In this document: positions 17,469 through 25,795 of the stretch, piece after piece
How the letters are laid out: each line of letters starts with the position of its first letter
Numbering within the stretch: the stretch's first letter is position 1
Source: Acanthamoeba sp. SK_2022b
Lineage: Eukaryota > Discosea > Longamoebia > Acanthamoebidae
DNA: 64,000 nucleotides
Assembly (NCBI GenBank): GCA_027943245.1
Contig: JANDJZ010001746.1
Coordinates: 310,001-374,000, forward strand
Direction of reading: 5' to 3'
Translations under genes and position numbers: made by a program
The notes under the pieces: model-generated
Told to the model about the DNA's origin: nothing
What the model saw: the letters and a program-made list of their open reading frames with translations, nothing else
Database searches by the model: none

Positions 17469-17715
17469 GGTCTTTATTTCGCGTTTGGATCAGGGTCACC
17501 ATTCTCTGCAGCTCGCTGTCCTGCGGCGCGCCATGATTCATCAGCCAGTTGAACAAATCGGGATCGTCGCACTCCAGCAGGCGGATGAACAACGCCTTGT
17601 CCGCGTCATTCAGGCTGTCGTATTCGTATTCGAAGAACGGCATGATGGAGATGTCCAGCTCGCGCATGCCACGGCGGCAAGCCCAGTGAATACGTGCTTT
17701 GTTGTTAATATCCAT
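17449..17715 (-). CDS. sdhE: Succinate dehydrogenase flavinylation factor SdhE
   Basis: An 88-residue soluble helical protein that helps attach FAD covalently to SdhA and FrdA. The family-defining RGxxE motif is in [12 protein letters not shown], and [17 protein letters not shown] follows. Length and start ([11 protein letters not shown]) equal the E. coli protein. A GTG 15 bases upstream is in frame but lies within the likely ribosome binding site AGAGGTGA. It begins the sdhE-ygfX-creBCD series and is divergent from ygfZ. Confidence 0.97.
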   Translation of the reverse strand: MDINNKARIHWACRRGMRELDISIMPFFEYEYDSLNDADKALFIRLLECDDPDLFNWLMNHGAPQDSELQRMVTLIQTRNKDRGPVAM

Positions 17716-18035
17716 GTTGTTATGACTCACCTCTTTTCAGCGCGGCAGCACCAGCGCAGGGTTCAAATGACACACTGTATGGCAACGCCGTCGCAATATA
17801 ATTCCATCAGCCGGGGATCTGTCTGCAAGGGTGCCCAGGCCGCAAGCCTATAGAGTAACAATTTGACATACACGCCGGGAAGGCGCTTTGCTGCGGAAAA
17901 CGTAATAAAGCGCAAAATGCCAAAAAAAGCGCCCCCCGGCCCCACGGCGCGAATAACAGTTTGCAAAGCCCGCCGCCTCTTTTACCATGGGTTCAATACC
18001 CTTCAGGTAAGCTAAACGTTGAGCAGGAACTTACT
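17716..18035. other. Divergent intergenic region sdhE / ygfZ
   Basis: About 320 bases without a supported gene. They should hold the promoters of the sdhE-ygfX-cre series and of ygfZ. A TTGACA is present at about 17872-17877, but no well-spaced -10 follows it. No repeat or RNA gene is evident. Confidence 0.5.
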
Positions 18036-19034
18036 ATGGCGCATAACATTCCATTCCCACCCCGTCAGCCCTCCGCTTCCACCCATCTGCCCCTGACGCT
18101 GATCTCGCTGGAAGATTGGGCGCTGGTGACGCTGAACGGGCCGGACACGGTGAAATATCTCCAGGGCCAGGTGACGGCGGACATCGACGCGCTGGCGGCC
18201 GATCGGCACGTGCTGTGCGCCCACTGCGACGCCAAGGGCAAAATGTGGAGCAACCTGCGTCTGTTCCACCGTGGCGAAGGCTTCGCCTATCTGGAACGCC
18301 GCAGCGTGCTGGACAGCCAGCTGGCTGAAATCAAAAAATACGCGGTATTCTCCAAAGTCACCATCGCCGCCGATAACGATGCGGTGTTGCTGGGCGTCGC
18401 CGGTTTCCAGGCGCGCGCTGCGTTGGCGGGCCTGTTCGCTACGCTGCCGCTGCCGGATGCCGAACACCCGGTGGTGCAGGACAGCGAGACTACGATTCTG
18501 CACTTCAGTGCACCGGCGGAACGTTTTCTGCTGGTGACCCGCCCCGCCGTGGCCGAACAGCTGATCGGCAAACTGCATGACCAGGCGGAACTGAATGACA
18601 GCGGCCAGTGGCTGGCGCTGGAGATCGAAGCCGGCTATCCGGTTATCGACGCCGCCAACAGCGCGCAGCTGATCCCGCAGGCCACCAACCTGCAGGCGCT
18701 GGAAGGCATCAGCTTCAGCAAGGGCTGCTATACCGGTCAGGAGATGGTGGCGCGCGCCAAATTCCGCGGCGCCAACAAGCGTGCGCTCTACTGGCTGGAA
18801 GGTAAGGCGGCCCGCGCCCCGCAGGCGGCGGAAGATCTGGAGCTGCAGCTGGGTGAAAACTGGCGCCGCACCGGCACCGTACTGGCGTCGAGCCAACTGG
18901 CCGACGGCACGCTGTGGGTACAGGTGGTGATGAACAACGATTTGGATGCCGACAGCAAGCTGCGGGTGCGCGACGATGCCGCCAGCCAGCTGGCGATCAA
19001 ACCTTTGCCGTACTCGCTGGCCGAAGAGAAATAA
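18036..19034 (+). CDS. ygfZ: tRNA-modifying, folate-binding protein YgfZ
   Basis: A 332-residue protein related to GcvT that binds folate and supports repair or assembly of certain Fe-S enzymes, including the tRNA methylthiolase MiaB. The signature K-G-C-Y-T-G-Q-E is present with the essential cysteine at residue 231. The ATG at 18036 has AGGAA upstream and gives the usual length; the frame is open for 75 bases further upstream without a better start. It is divergent from sdhE as in E. coli. Confidence 0.95.
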   Translation: MAHNIPFPPRQPSASTHLPLTLISLEDWALVTLNGPDTVKYLQGQVTADIDALAADRHVLCAHCDAKGKMWSNLRLFHRGEGFAYLERRSVLDSQLAEIKKYAVFSKVTIAADNDAVLLGVAGFQARAALAGLFATLPLPDAEHPVVQDSETTILHFSAPAERFLLVTRPAVAEQLIGKLHDQAELNDSGQWLALEIEAGYPVIDAANSAQLIPQATNLQALEGISFSKGCYTGQEMVARAKFRGANKRALYWLEGKAARAPQAAEDLELQLGENWRRTGTVLASSQLADGTLWVQVVMNNDLDADSKLRVRDDAASQLAIKPLPYSLAEEK

Positions 19035-19072
19035 TCCATCGGCCGCAGGCGCCCCGCCTGCGGCCGTCTTCG

Positions 19073-19570
19073 TTACTCGTCCAATTCCCCGTCGCGCTGC
19101 ACCAGATAGATCAGCACCAGGATGATGGTGACGAAGAAGCGAAACGCATCGGGCACGCCGTTCCATTGTTTCGACATCCACATGCCAAACCACTCTCCCC
19201 CAATCGACATAAAGCCGACCTGCCAGGTGAGGAAGCCCAGCGTCAGCCCCACTACCGCCAGTTTTTTCCGGCCGTTAAAGGTTTTAGCGGGCAGTTTCAG
19301 GCCGCACAGCAGGCGCAGGCCGCCGATCCAGCACAGCAGCGCGGTCAGGCTCTCCAGCGCGATGATGAAGATATAGCCGGCGTGATGCAGCCACGGCGTC
19401 TGTATCGAACGGTAGCCAATGGTGGCGTCGGGGAAAATGGTGTCCATCATAAAGACGTGGCGCACAAAGGCGAAGTTGGAGCCGTAATCGGTGATATTGC
19501 CGAAGGCCACCAGCGAAGCGAACAAAGCGATAGCGCAGACCAGCAGCGCTTTGGATAAGCGAACGATCAT
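19073..19570 (-). CDS. DUF2165 family small membrane protein
   Basis: A 165-residue protein with four hydrophobic segments (about residues 6-25, 65-90, 105-125 and 140-158). It fits the DUF2165 family of predicted small integral membrane proteins, whose function is unknown. Motifs seen are FVRHVFMMDTIFP after the first segment and WLHHAGY before the second. It is convergent with ygfZ and on the same strand as yqfA but separated from it by 150 bases and a hairpin. Confidence 0.75.
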   Translation of the reverse strand: MIVRLSKALLVCAIALFASLVAFGNITDYGSNFAFVRHVFMMDTIFPDATIGYRSIQTPWLHHAGYIFIIALESLTALLCWIGGLRLLCGLKLPAKTFNGRKKLAVVGLTLGFLTWQVGFMSIGGEWFGMWMSKQWNGVPDAFRFFVTIILVLIYLVQRDGELDE

Positions 19571-19657
19571 CGTAATGAGTCCTGAACAAAGTTAAGAGAA
19601 AGAGTATGCGGGCTCAGAAATGAAAGAACGGGCTTGCTGGATACCCGAAAGAAGCAA

Positions 19658-19686
19658 GCGCCTCTTTTTTAAAACAAAAGAGGCGC
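19658..19686 (-). terminator. Hairpin after yqfA
   Basis: Arms GCGCCTCTTTT and AAAAGAGGCGC of 11 bp pair perfectly over a seven-base loop, about 35 bases after the yqfA stop. There is no T-run beyond the stem. Confidence 0.6.
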
Positions 19687-19720
19687 CTGTTCAATACGCA
19701 TTCAGACGTAGCGATAACGT

Positions 19721-20395
19721 TTAGACGTACAGGTAGATCGCCATGAAATGGCAGGCGCTGCCGCCGAGCACGAAGGCGTGCCAGATGGCGTGGCCAAAGC
19801 GGATGCGCTTGGAGGCGTAGAAAATCACGCCGAGGGTATAGACCACCCCGCCTATCGCCAGCAGCGTGACGCCGCCGGCCTCCAGCCGCGTAACCAGCTG
19901 ATAAATCACGATCAGCGACAGCCAGCCCATCGTCAGGTAGGTCACCAGCGACAGGGCTTCAAAACGGTGGGCGAAGGCCAGCTTGAACAGCACGCCGAGC
20001 AGCGCCAACCCCCAGATTACCGCCATCAGGCCCTTCGCCAGCGGCGAATCCAGCCCCACCAGCAAAAACGGGGTGTAAGTCCCGGCAATCAGGAGATAAA
20101 TGGCGCAGTGGTCAAATTTTTTCAGCCAATGCTTGGCCTTCTGATGCGGGATCGCATGGTACAGCGTGGAAGCGAGAAACAGCAGGATCATGCTGCCGCC
20201 GTACAGACTGTAACTGGTGATGGCCGTCGCATCCGCGCCGGTATTCACCGCCTGCACCAACAGCAACACCAGGCCGACGATACCGAACACCAGCCCGATG
20301 CCGTGGCTGATGCTGTTGGCGATCTCTTCCGCCCACGGATAAGCCGCGGCGACAATCTTATTGTTCCCGGCTTTCACTACGTCCGTTTTCCCCAT
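19721..20395 (-). CDS. yqfA: Hemolysin III-family membrane protein YqfA/TrhA
   Basis: A 224-residue protein with seven membrane segments and the conserved His motifs of the PAQR/hemolysin III superfamily: SISHGIGLV near the N-terminus, STLYHAIPH and the DHCAIY segment in the middle, [16 protein letters not shown] at the end. In E. coli the homologue affects membrane energetics and belongs to the FabR fatty-acid regulon. I chose the ATG at 20395, which has GAGGGG nine bases upstream; a TTG at 20404 is less likely. Despite the family name there is no evidence here that it is a toxin. Confidence 0.9.
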   Translation of the reverse strand: MGKTDVVKAGNNKIVAAAYPWAEEIANSISHGIGLVFGIVGLVLLLVQAVNTGADATAITSYSLYGGSMILLFLASTLYHAIPHQKAKHWLKKFDHCAIYLLIAGTYTPFLLVGLDSPLAKGLMAVIWGLALLGVLFKLAFAHRFEALSLVTYLTMGWLSLIVIYQLVTRLEAGGVTLLAIGGVVYTLGVIFYASKRIRFGHAIWHAFVLGGSACHFMAIYLYV

Positions 20396-20466
20396 AACGC
20401 GCAACCCCTCAAAATGCCCTGCTTTGTGCGAAATTAACGCAAAGCAGCTTAACTGAGAATAATTCC

Positions 20467-20484
20467 AGTGTACACGTGTACGCT
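20467..20484. promoter_or_regulatory. FabR-like operator upstream of yqfA
   Basis: AGTGTACACGTGTACGCT matches the FabR palindrome AGCGTACACGTGTTCGCT at 16 of 18 positions and contains the perfect 12-bp palindrome GTACACGTGTAC. It is 72 bases upstream of the yqfA start, and E. coli yqfA is a known FabR target together with fabA and fabB. Confidence 0.75.
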
Positions 20485-20578
20485 AAAATAAAAATGTGAA
20501 CGCGTGTAACCATCGAAATCGCTCGCCCGGTGGTCTACAATCGTCAGGCTTCAACCCACCCACCTTGAGGTTTACACC

Positions 20579-21187
20579 ATGTCATCCGCTGTACCCGCGT
20601 TAGATTTCGGCTCAATGACCCAGGTCATCCAGTTCCTGATGGAAATCGATAAGTTGAAAGGCGTGCAACGCCGCACCAAAGTGCTGGGCACCCAGCGCCA
20701 GGAAAACTCCGCCGAACACAGTTGGCATTTCGCCATCGCCGCCATGAGCCTGGCGCCCTACGCCGGTGATGACGTAGACATTCAGCGCGTGATCCAGATG
20801 GCGCTGCTGCATGACATCGTGGAAATCGACGCCGGCGACGTGCTGGTCTACGATCTGGCGGCCCGCGCGGCGATCCACGATCAGGAAGTGGCGGCGGCGC
20901 GCCGTCTGTTCGGCATGTTGCCGGAGGCTCAGCGCGAGTATTTCACCGCTTTATGGCAGGAATATGAAGATGGCGAAAGCGCCGATGCACGCTTCGCTTT
21001 GCTGCTGGATCGCACCATGCCGATGCTGATGAACCTGCACAATGAAGGCCAGAGCTGGGTAGAGAACGGCATCAGCCTGGAGCAGGTGCTGGCGCGCAAT
21101 GCATCGATCGCCGACGTGCACCCCGAGCTGTGGCACCACATGGAACAGCACCTGCGCAATGCGCAGCGCAAAGGCTGGTTGAAGTAA
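20579..21187 (+). CDS. HD-domain phosphohydrolase (YfbR/HDDC2-like)
   Basis: A 202-residue HD-superfamily metal-dependent phosphohydrolase. The metal ligands are visible as H in AEHSWHFA, the HD pair in ALLHDIVEIDAGD, and a late D in LLDRTMPML. The size and EHSWH/HDIVE motifs resemble 5'-deoxynucleotidase-like proteins, but the substrate is not determined by sequence. The ATG has GAGG upstream. It is a single gene, divergent from yqfA and convergent with the sugar operon. Confidence 0.8.
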   Translation: MSSAVPALDFGSMTQVIQFLMEIDKLKGVQRRTKVLGTQRQENSAEHSWHFAIAAMSLAPYAGDDVDIQRVIQMALLHDIVEIDAGDVLVYDLAARAAIHDQEVAAARRLFGMLPEAQREYFTALWQEYEDGESADARFALLLDRTMPMLMNLHNEGQSWVENGISLEQVLARNASIADVHPELWHHMEQHLRNAQRKGWLK

Positions 21188-21219
21188 GTGAACCGGGCTG
21201 CCGCGGCAGCCCTTCAACG

Positions 21220-22146
21220 TCAAGCGAACGCCCGCTGGCGTTCCAACGCCTCCTCATAGCTCGGCATCGACCCCGCCGCCCCGGCGCGCTCCACGCAGAC
21301 CGCCGCGTAGGCGGCGGCAAAGCGCACCGCATCGGCTAACGGCACCTGATTCGCCAGCTGCGCCGCCAGGGCGCCGTTAAACGCATCGCCCGCGCCAGTG
21401 GTGTCTTTCGGCTGCGCTGGAAACGCCGGGATCAGCTCGCTGTTTTCCCCGTCCGAGAACAACGCCCCTTGCGTGCCCAAGGTCACGATCAGTAAGCGAA
21501 TGCCTTTGGCATGCAGCACCTGCGCCGCCTGGCGCGCCGAAGCCACATCCCGCACCGGCACGCCGGTCAGCAACGTACATTCGGTGGCGTTGGGCGTCAG
21601 CATATCGACCTGTGCCAGCAGGCTGTCCGGCACCGGCTGAAACGGCGCCGGGTTGAGAATGATGAACGTCTGCGCCTCACGGGCGATAGCGATCACCTGC
21701 TCAATCGCCGGCAGATTGTTCTCCAGCTGGGTCAACAGAATGTCCGCCGCGGCGATCGCCGGCCGACACTGGCGCACCTCGTCTTCGCTGACCGTCAGGT
21801 TGGCGCCGGGATCGACGGCGATCATGTTCTCCGCCTCCTCACCGGCAACGTAGATAAGCGCATTGCCGGTCGGGCAATCGCCGGTCGAGAACAGCGTCAC
21901 CGCATCGAAACCGGCGGCGGCGAGGTGGCGCCGGGCGAAGGTGCCGAAGTCATCGCGCCCCACCTTGCCGATATAATGCACCCTTGCCCCAGCGCGCAGC
22001 GCAGCGGTGGCCTGGTTGGCCCCCTTACCGCCCGCGCCCATCATGCTGTTGCGGGCGATCAGCGATTCGCCGGGCTGCGGAAAGCGCGCCATGCCGGCGA
22101 CGATATCCAGGTTGAACGAACCGAACACGCAGACTTTGCCTTTCAT
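21220..22146 (-). CDS. Ribokinase-family sugar kinase
   Basis: A 308-residue PfkB-family kinase. The substrate-binding N-terminus (GSFNLDIVAGMARFPQPGE), the GGKGANQA motif and the C-terminal TTGAGDAFNGAL, which holds the catalytic Asp and anion hole, all match ribokinase. It should transfer phosphate from ATP to the 5-hydroxyl of ribose or a close relative. It is the last gene of the sugar operon and its ATG overlaps the stop of the ROK kinase gene (ATGA). A second kinase in one operon suggests that two sugars, or a sugar and a product, are handled. Confidence 0.88.
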   Translation of the reverse strand: MKGKVCVFGSFNLDIVAGMARFPQPGESLIARNSMMGAGGKGANQATAALRAGARVHYIGKVGRDDFGTFARRHLAAAGFDAVTLFSTGDCPTGNALIYVAGEEAENMIAVDPGANLTVSEDEVRQCRPAIAAADILLTQLENNLPAIEQVIAIAREAQTFIILNPAPFQPVPDSLLAQVDMLTPNATECTLLTGVPVRDVASARQAAQVLHAKGIRLLIVTLGTQGALFSDGENSELIPAFPAQPKDTTGAGDAFNGALAAQLANQVPLADAVRFAAAYAAVCVERAGAAGSMPSYEEALERQRAFA

Positions 22147-23051
22147 TGCGGGTACTCCCTGCTCAATTGGAGGTGGCGCCGGGCGGCCAGGCAGGCGCCT
22201 TTGCTGCCGGTTTCATCGGTCAGGCGGCTGATGGAGATCGCCAGCCCCTGCGCCGGCTGCGGCCCGCGCAAATGGCGGCGGATCTCTTGTTCCAGAAGTG
22301 CCAACGGGAAACCGCTCATGGCGATCACGCCGCCGCCCAGGATCAGCTGCTGGGGATCGAGCACGTTCATTTCGATGGCGATGGTCTGCGCCAATCGTTC
22401 GACGAAGCGCCGCAGATCCGGATGTTCGCCGTGGCGTTCGAACAGCCGTTCGAACGGCGTTTGCGCCGCGTTGGCGCGCGCCCAGCCGGTCAGCCAGTGA
22501 CCGGAGGTCAGGCTCTCGACGCAGCCCCGTTTACCGCACGGGCACTCACCCTGATGGCCCGGCCAGGGAATGTGCCCCAGCTCACCGGCGGCGCCGTGCG
22601 CCCCGTGATAAAAGTCGCCGTTCAGCCACAGGCTGTTGCCCATGCCGGTGCCCAGATACAGCCCCACCGCCACCTGCGGCAGCGCCGGCAGCTGCTGCAA
22701 GTCCCACCACAGCAGGTGATTGACGTCTTTATCCATCCGCACCGGCAGCGCCAGCGCATCGGCCAACAGCGCCGCCACCGGCTGGGCGTCCAGCGCCGGA
22801 ATGAACGGCAGCGACAGCACCCGCGAGCGATCCCGGCTGAGGATCCCCGGCAGCCCGAGCATCACCTGCGCCACCTGACGATCTTTGCAATGCCCGGCGA
22901 TCAGGCGGCCCAACGCCACCAGCGGATCGGCCTGCCGTGCCCAATCGGCGGTCGCTATCTTGCGGTACCCGCTGAACTCGCCGTCATCATCCATCAACAG
23001 CAGGCGGGTATTGGTGCCGCCGACGTCTACGCCAAGAAAATGCCGCATCAT
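22143..23051 (-). CDS. alsK: ROK-family sugar kinase, AlsK-like
   Basis: A 302-residue ROK kinase. The ATP phosphate loop is GVDVGGTNTR at the N-terminus; a sugar-binding ExGH is present as GELGHIPWPG and the zinc motif as CPCGKRGCVES. The closest named relative I recognise is E. coli D-allose kinase AlsK. It follows an AlsE-like epimerase gene by ten bases. The start is ATGATG at 23051 or 23048, after GGGGG. Hexose 6-phosphorylation is expected; which hexose is inference. Confidence 0.8.
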   Translation of the reverse strand: MMRHFLGVDVGGTNTRLLLMDDDGEFSGYRKIATADWARQADPLVALGRLIAGHCKDRQVAQVMLGLPGILSRDRSRVLSLPFIPALDAQPVAALLADALALPVRMDKDVNHLLWWDLQQLPALPQVAVGLYLGTGMGNSLWLNGDFYHGAHGAAGELGHIPWPGHQGECPCGKRGCVESLTSGHWLTGWARANAAQTPFERLFERHGEHPDLRRFVERLAQTIAIEMNVLDPQQLILGGGVIAMSGFPLALLEQEIRRHLRGPQPAQGLAISISRLTDETGSKGACLAARRHLQLSREYPQ

Positions 23052-23061
23052 GTCCCCCGCC

Positions 23062-23733
23062 TCAGGCCGCCTGCCGCATCTGATCCAGCATTTTTTCCCA
23101 TGCCGTCTCCAGATCCGGATCGAGGTTGAACAGCCCGGAGCTGCCGACGATCAAGACTTCCGCGCCGGCGCCCATCAGATCGCGGTAGGTGCGCTGATTG
23201 CAGGATCCGTCGATCTCGATCAGATAGCTCAGGTTTTGTTGGCGTTTCAGATCGCGCAACTGGCGGATCTTTTCCAGCATTTCGGGAATGAACGGCTGCC
23301 CGGCATAGCCCGGATCGACGGTCATCACGGTGATCTTGTCCAGCAGATGAAGGTAGTGGCGGATAAATTCCACCGGCGTGGCCGGGTTCAGCACCACCCC
23401 CACTTTTTTACCCAGCGCGCGGATCTGGTTGATCACCCGGAACGCATCGCGGTTGATGGTTTCGGCGTGCGGGCAGATAAAGTCCGCGCCGGCACGGGCG
23501 ATCGGGTCGATAAAATCGGTCGGGTTCTCCACCATCAGATGCACGTCCAGCAGCAACGAGGTGTGCGGGCGGATCTGTTCGATAAAGAACGGCGACAGCG
23601 TGATGTTTTTCACGTAGTGCCCGTCCATGATGTCGATATGCAGCATATCGGCGCGGCGGTTCAGCACCGCCAATTGCTGCCGGATATCCATCAGGTTCAT
23701 GCACATCAGTGAAGGTGAAATCTGGTATTTCAT
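23062..23733 (-). CDS. alsE: AlsE-like hexulose/pentulose-phosphate 3-epimerase
   Basis: A 223-residue TIM-barrel enzyme of the ribulose-phosphate 3-epimerase family. Motifs: ISPSLMCMNL at the start, HIDIMDGHYV with metal His/Asp, DVHLMVENP, MTVDPGYAGQPFIPEM and IEIDGSCN. The SPSLMCM and DGSCNQ forms match E. coli AlsE, which interconverts D-allulose 6-phosphate and D-fructose 6-phosphate, rather than Rpe. The start at 23733 has AGGA nine bases upstream. It links the imported sugar to glycolysis if the AlsE assignment is right. Confidence 0.82.
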   Translation of the reverse strand: MKYQISPSLMCMNLMDIRQQLAVLNRRADMLHIDIMDGHYVKNITLSPFFIEQIRPHTSLLLDVHLMVENPTDFIDPIARAGADFICPHAETINRDAFRVINQIRALGKKVGVVLNPATPVEFIRHYLHLLDKITVMTVDPGYAGQPFIPEMLEKIRQLRDLKRQQNLSYLIEIDGSCNQRTYRDLMGAGAEVLIVGSSGLFNLDPDLETAWEKMLDQMRQAA

Positions 23734-23763
23734 TAGCGTTATCCTGCGCAAAAGGGAAAAGGA

Positions 23764-24798
23764 TCAGTGGCCCGCTGCGGCTCTGGCCTGGGCCGCGCTG
23801 CGGCGCATCGCCCGCCGCTGCCGATAGCGATGGCGGAAAAACTTCAGCGCCAGCACTGCGATCAGCACCGCGCCCCACATCGCCAGGCTGAAATGCGGGC
23901 TGACGTTCATCAGGTTCAAACCGGTGGCGATCACCTGCAGCACCACCAGCGCCAGGACCACGCCGCTGACCCGGCCAAAACCGCCGAACGGATCGGTGCC
24001 GCCCAAAATGATCGCCAGCACCGTCAGCAGCAGATAAGAGTCGCCGTAGCCCATGCGCGCCGAGTTGAAGCGCGCCATCATCACCAGCCCGGCGATCACG
24101 CACAGCAGGCTGGAGAGGGTGTAAATGGCGATCAACACCCGATGGGTATTCACGCCGCTGAAGTGGGTGGCGTTGATGTTGCTGCCACTCATGTAGATGC
24201 ATTTGCCGAGCCGGGTTTTCTGCAAGAACAGCGCCAGCAGCACGGCAACCGCCAGGAAGATCCACAGCGGTACCGGTACGCCCAGCACGCGCTCGGCGCC
24301 GATAAACCGCACGATCTCCGGCATGCCGCTCAGGGCCGCACCGCGCGTCAGATAGATACCGATGCCGTTGACCGTGGTCATGGTGGCCAGCGTCACCAGA
24401 ATCGGATGCGCGCCGACGTAGGCCACCAACGCGCCGGTCGCCGCGCCGATCATCACGGCCAGCAGCATCGCCGCCGCCAGCGCCAACACCAGCCACAGCG
24501 CCTGCAGCCCCAGCCCGGCGTCCGGCGGCAGATAGCTGATGAACAGCCAGGCCATCAGCAGGCTGGTCAGGTTGGCGCTGGCGATAATGCACAGGTTCAG
24601 GCCGCCGCTGAGGATCGGGATGAACATCGCCAGGGTCAGCAGGCCCAGCTCCGGCAGCTGGAACGCCACGCTGGTGAAGGTGGCGCCGCTGAAGAAGCGC
24701 CCCGGCATCAGCAGGCTGAAGGCCAGCACCACCGCCACCAGCAGCGCCAACAGGCCGACGGCGGTGCCGTCCGGACGAAATTTCAGGTAGTTGCCCAT
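23764..24798 (-). CDS. Sugar ABC transporter permease (second of two)
   Basis: A 344-residue BPD_transp_2-type permease with about ten membrane segments and a basic Arg-rich tail. The coupling region includes ILGGTDPFGGFGRVSGV, the usual place where such permeases contact the ATPase. It differs from the first permease throughout, so the pore is probably a heterodimer, as in the LsrC/LsrD and YtfT/YjfF systems. GAGGAG precedes the start, which is ten bases after the first permease gene. Confidence 0.85.
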   Translation of the reverse strand: MGNYLKFRPDGTAVGLLALLVAVVLAFSLLMPGRFFSGATFTSVAFQLPELGLLTLAMFIPILSGGLNLCIIASANLTSLLMAWLFISYLPPDAGLGLQALWLVLALAAAMLLAVMIGAATGALVAYVGAHPILVTLATMTTVNGIGIYLTRGAALSGMPEIVRFIGAERVLGVPVPLWIFLAVAVLLALFLQKTRLGKCIYMSGSNINATHFSGVNTHRVLIAIYTLSSLLCVIAGLVMMARFNSARMGYGDSYLLLTVLAIILGGTDPFGGFGRVSGVVLALVVLQVIATGLNLMNVSPHFSLAMWGAVLIAVLALKFFRHRYRQRRAMRRSAAQARAAAGH

Positions 24799-24808
24799 CA
24801 GGCGCTCC

Positions 24809-25795
24809 TCAGGCGAAACCGACGTCGGTTTCTTTGCGTTTCTTGTAGTGGGTGACGGTAATCGCTGCGACGATCACCAGGCCGATCACCACGTTCATGA
24901 AGTAGCTGGACACGCCGATCAGGTTGAGGCCGTTTTTCAGTACGCCGATCAGGAATACGCCCATCAGCGTACCGATCACGCTGCCCTTGCCGCCGTTCAG
25001 GCTGGCGCCGCCCAGCACCGCCGCCGCCAGTACGTCGAGCTCACCGCCCACCAGCGCGTTGGGCACCACCTCCCCCATGCGGTACACCTGCACCAGGCCG
25101 CCGATCGCCGCCATCACGCCCAGATAGCCATAGGCGAACAGGTGCAGCAGGCCGACGCGGATGCCGATGCGCCGCGCCGACTCCGCATCGCCGCCGACGG
25201 CAAACAGCTGGCGCCCGAGGTGCGTCTTGTTCAGCAGCAGCCAGGTCAGCAGCGCCACCGCCAGCATCACCAGCGTCGGCAAACCGAGCTGATAGCTCTG
25301 TTCACCCAGCTGGAACGGCAGCACGCTGCGCGGCAGCGTCCACCAGTCCGGCAGCGCGTACAGGCTGCGGCCGTTGGTCAGCCACATCAGCATGCCGAAC
25401 AACAACGCTTGCATACTGATGGTGACGATGATCGAGACGATGCGCAGGCAGTAGATCAACAGCGCGTTGACCATGCCCAGCGCGGCGCCGATCGCCAACG
25501 CCAGCAGAATGCTGCCCACCGGGCTGGCCAGCCCGTAGTGGGTCGCCAGCGTGGCGATCAGGTACTGCACCACCGAGGCCACCGCCGCGAAGGAGATATC
25601 GATACCGCCGGTCACCAGCACCACGAACAGGCCAAGGGCGAAAATGCCGCTCACCGCATAGCTTTCGCTGAGATCGAGCAGGTTTTGCACCGTCAAAAAC
25701 CGATCGCTGAGCAGCGAAAAAACGATGACCGTCAGCAGCAGTACCCAGGCCAGGTAGCCTTCGTTGCCGCGCGGTTTCAGGCTGAATCTACGCAT
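24809..25795 (-). CDS. Sugar ABC transporter permease (first of two)
   Basis: A 328-residue BPD_transp_2 permease with nine or ten membrane segments. Family motifs include FVVLVTGGIDISF near residue 58 and VLGGASLNGGKGSVIGT near residue 260, the coupling helix. Its start overlaps the end of the ATPase gene by eight bases. It should form the channel together with the second permease and work with the downstream-encoded sugar enzymes. Confidence 0.87.
   Translation of the reverse strand: MRRFSLKPRGNEGYLAWVLLLTVIVFSLLSDRFLTVQNLLDLSESYAVSGIFALGLFVVLVTGGIDISFAAVASVVQYLIATLATHYGLASPVGSILLALAIGAALGMVNALLIYCLRIVSIIVTISMQALLFGMLMWLTNGRSLYALPDWWTLPRSVLPFQLGEQSYQLGLPTLVMLAVALLTWLLLNKTHLGRQLFAVGGDAESARRIGIRVGLLHLFAYGYLGVMAAIGGLVQVYRMGEVVPNALVGGELDVLAAAVLGGASLNGGKGSVIGTLMGVFLIGVLKNGLNLIGVSSYFMNVVIGLVIVAAITVTHYKKRKETDVGFA

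Noticed and set aside
19721..20395. yqfA as a haemolysin toxin
   Set aside because: The hemolysin III name is historical; the sequence is a seven-segment PAQR-like membrane protein and the FabR site points to lipid physiology.
20490..20510. Second FabR or CRP site near TGTGAACGCGTGTAAC
   Set aside because: The right half fits neither consensus.
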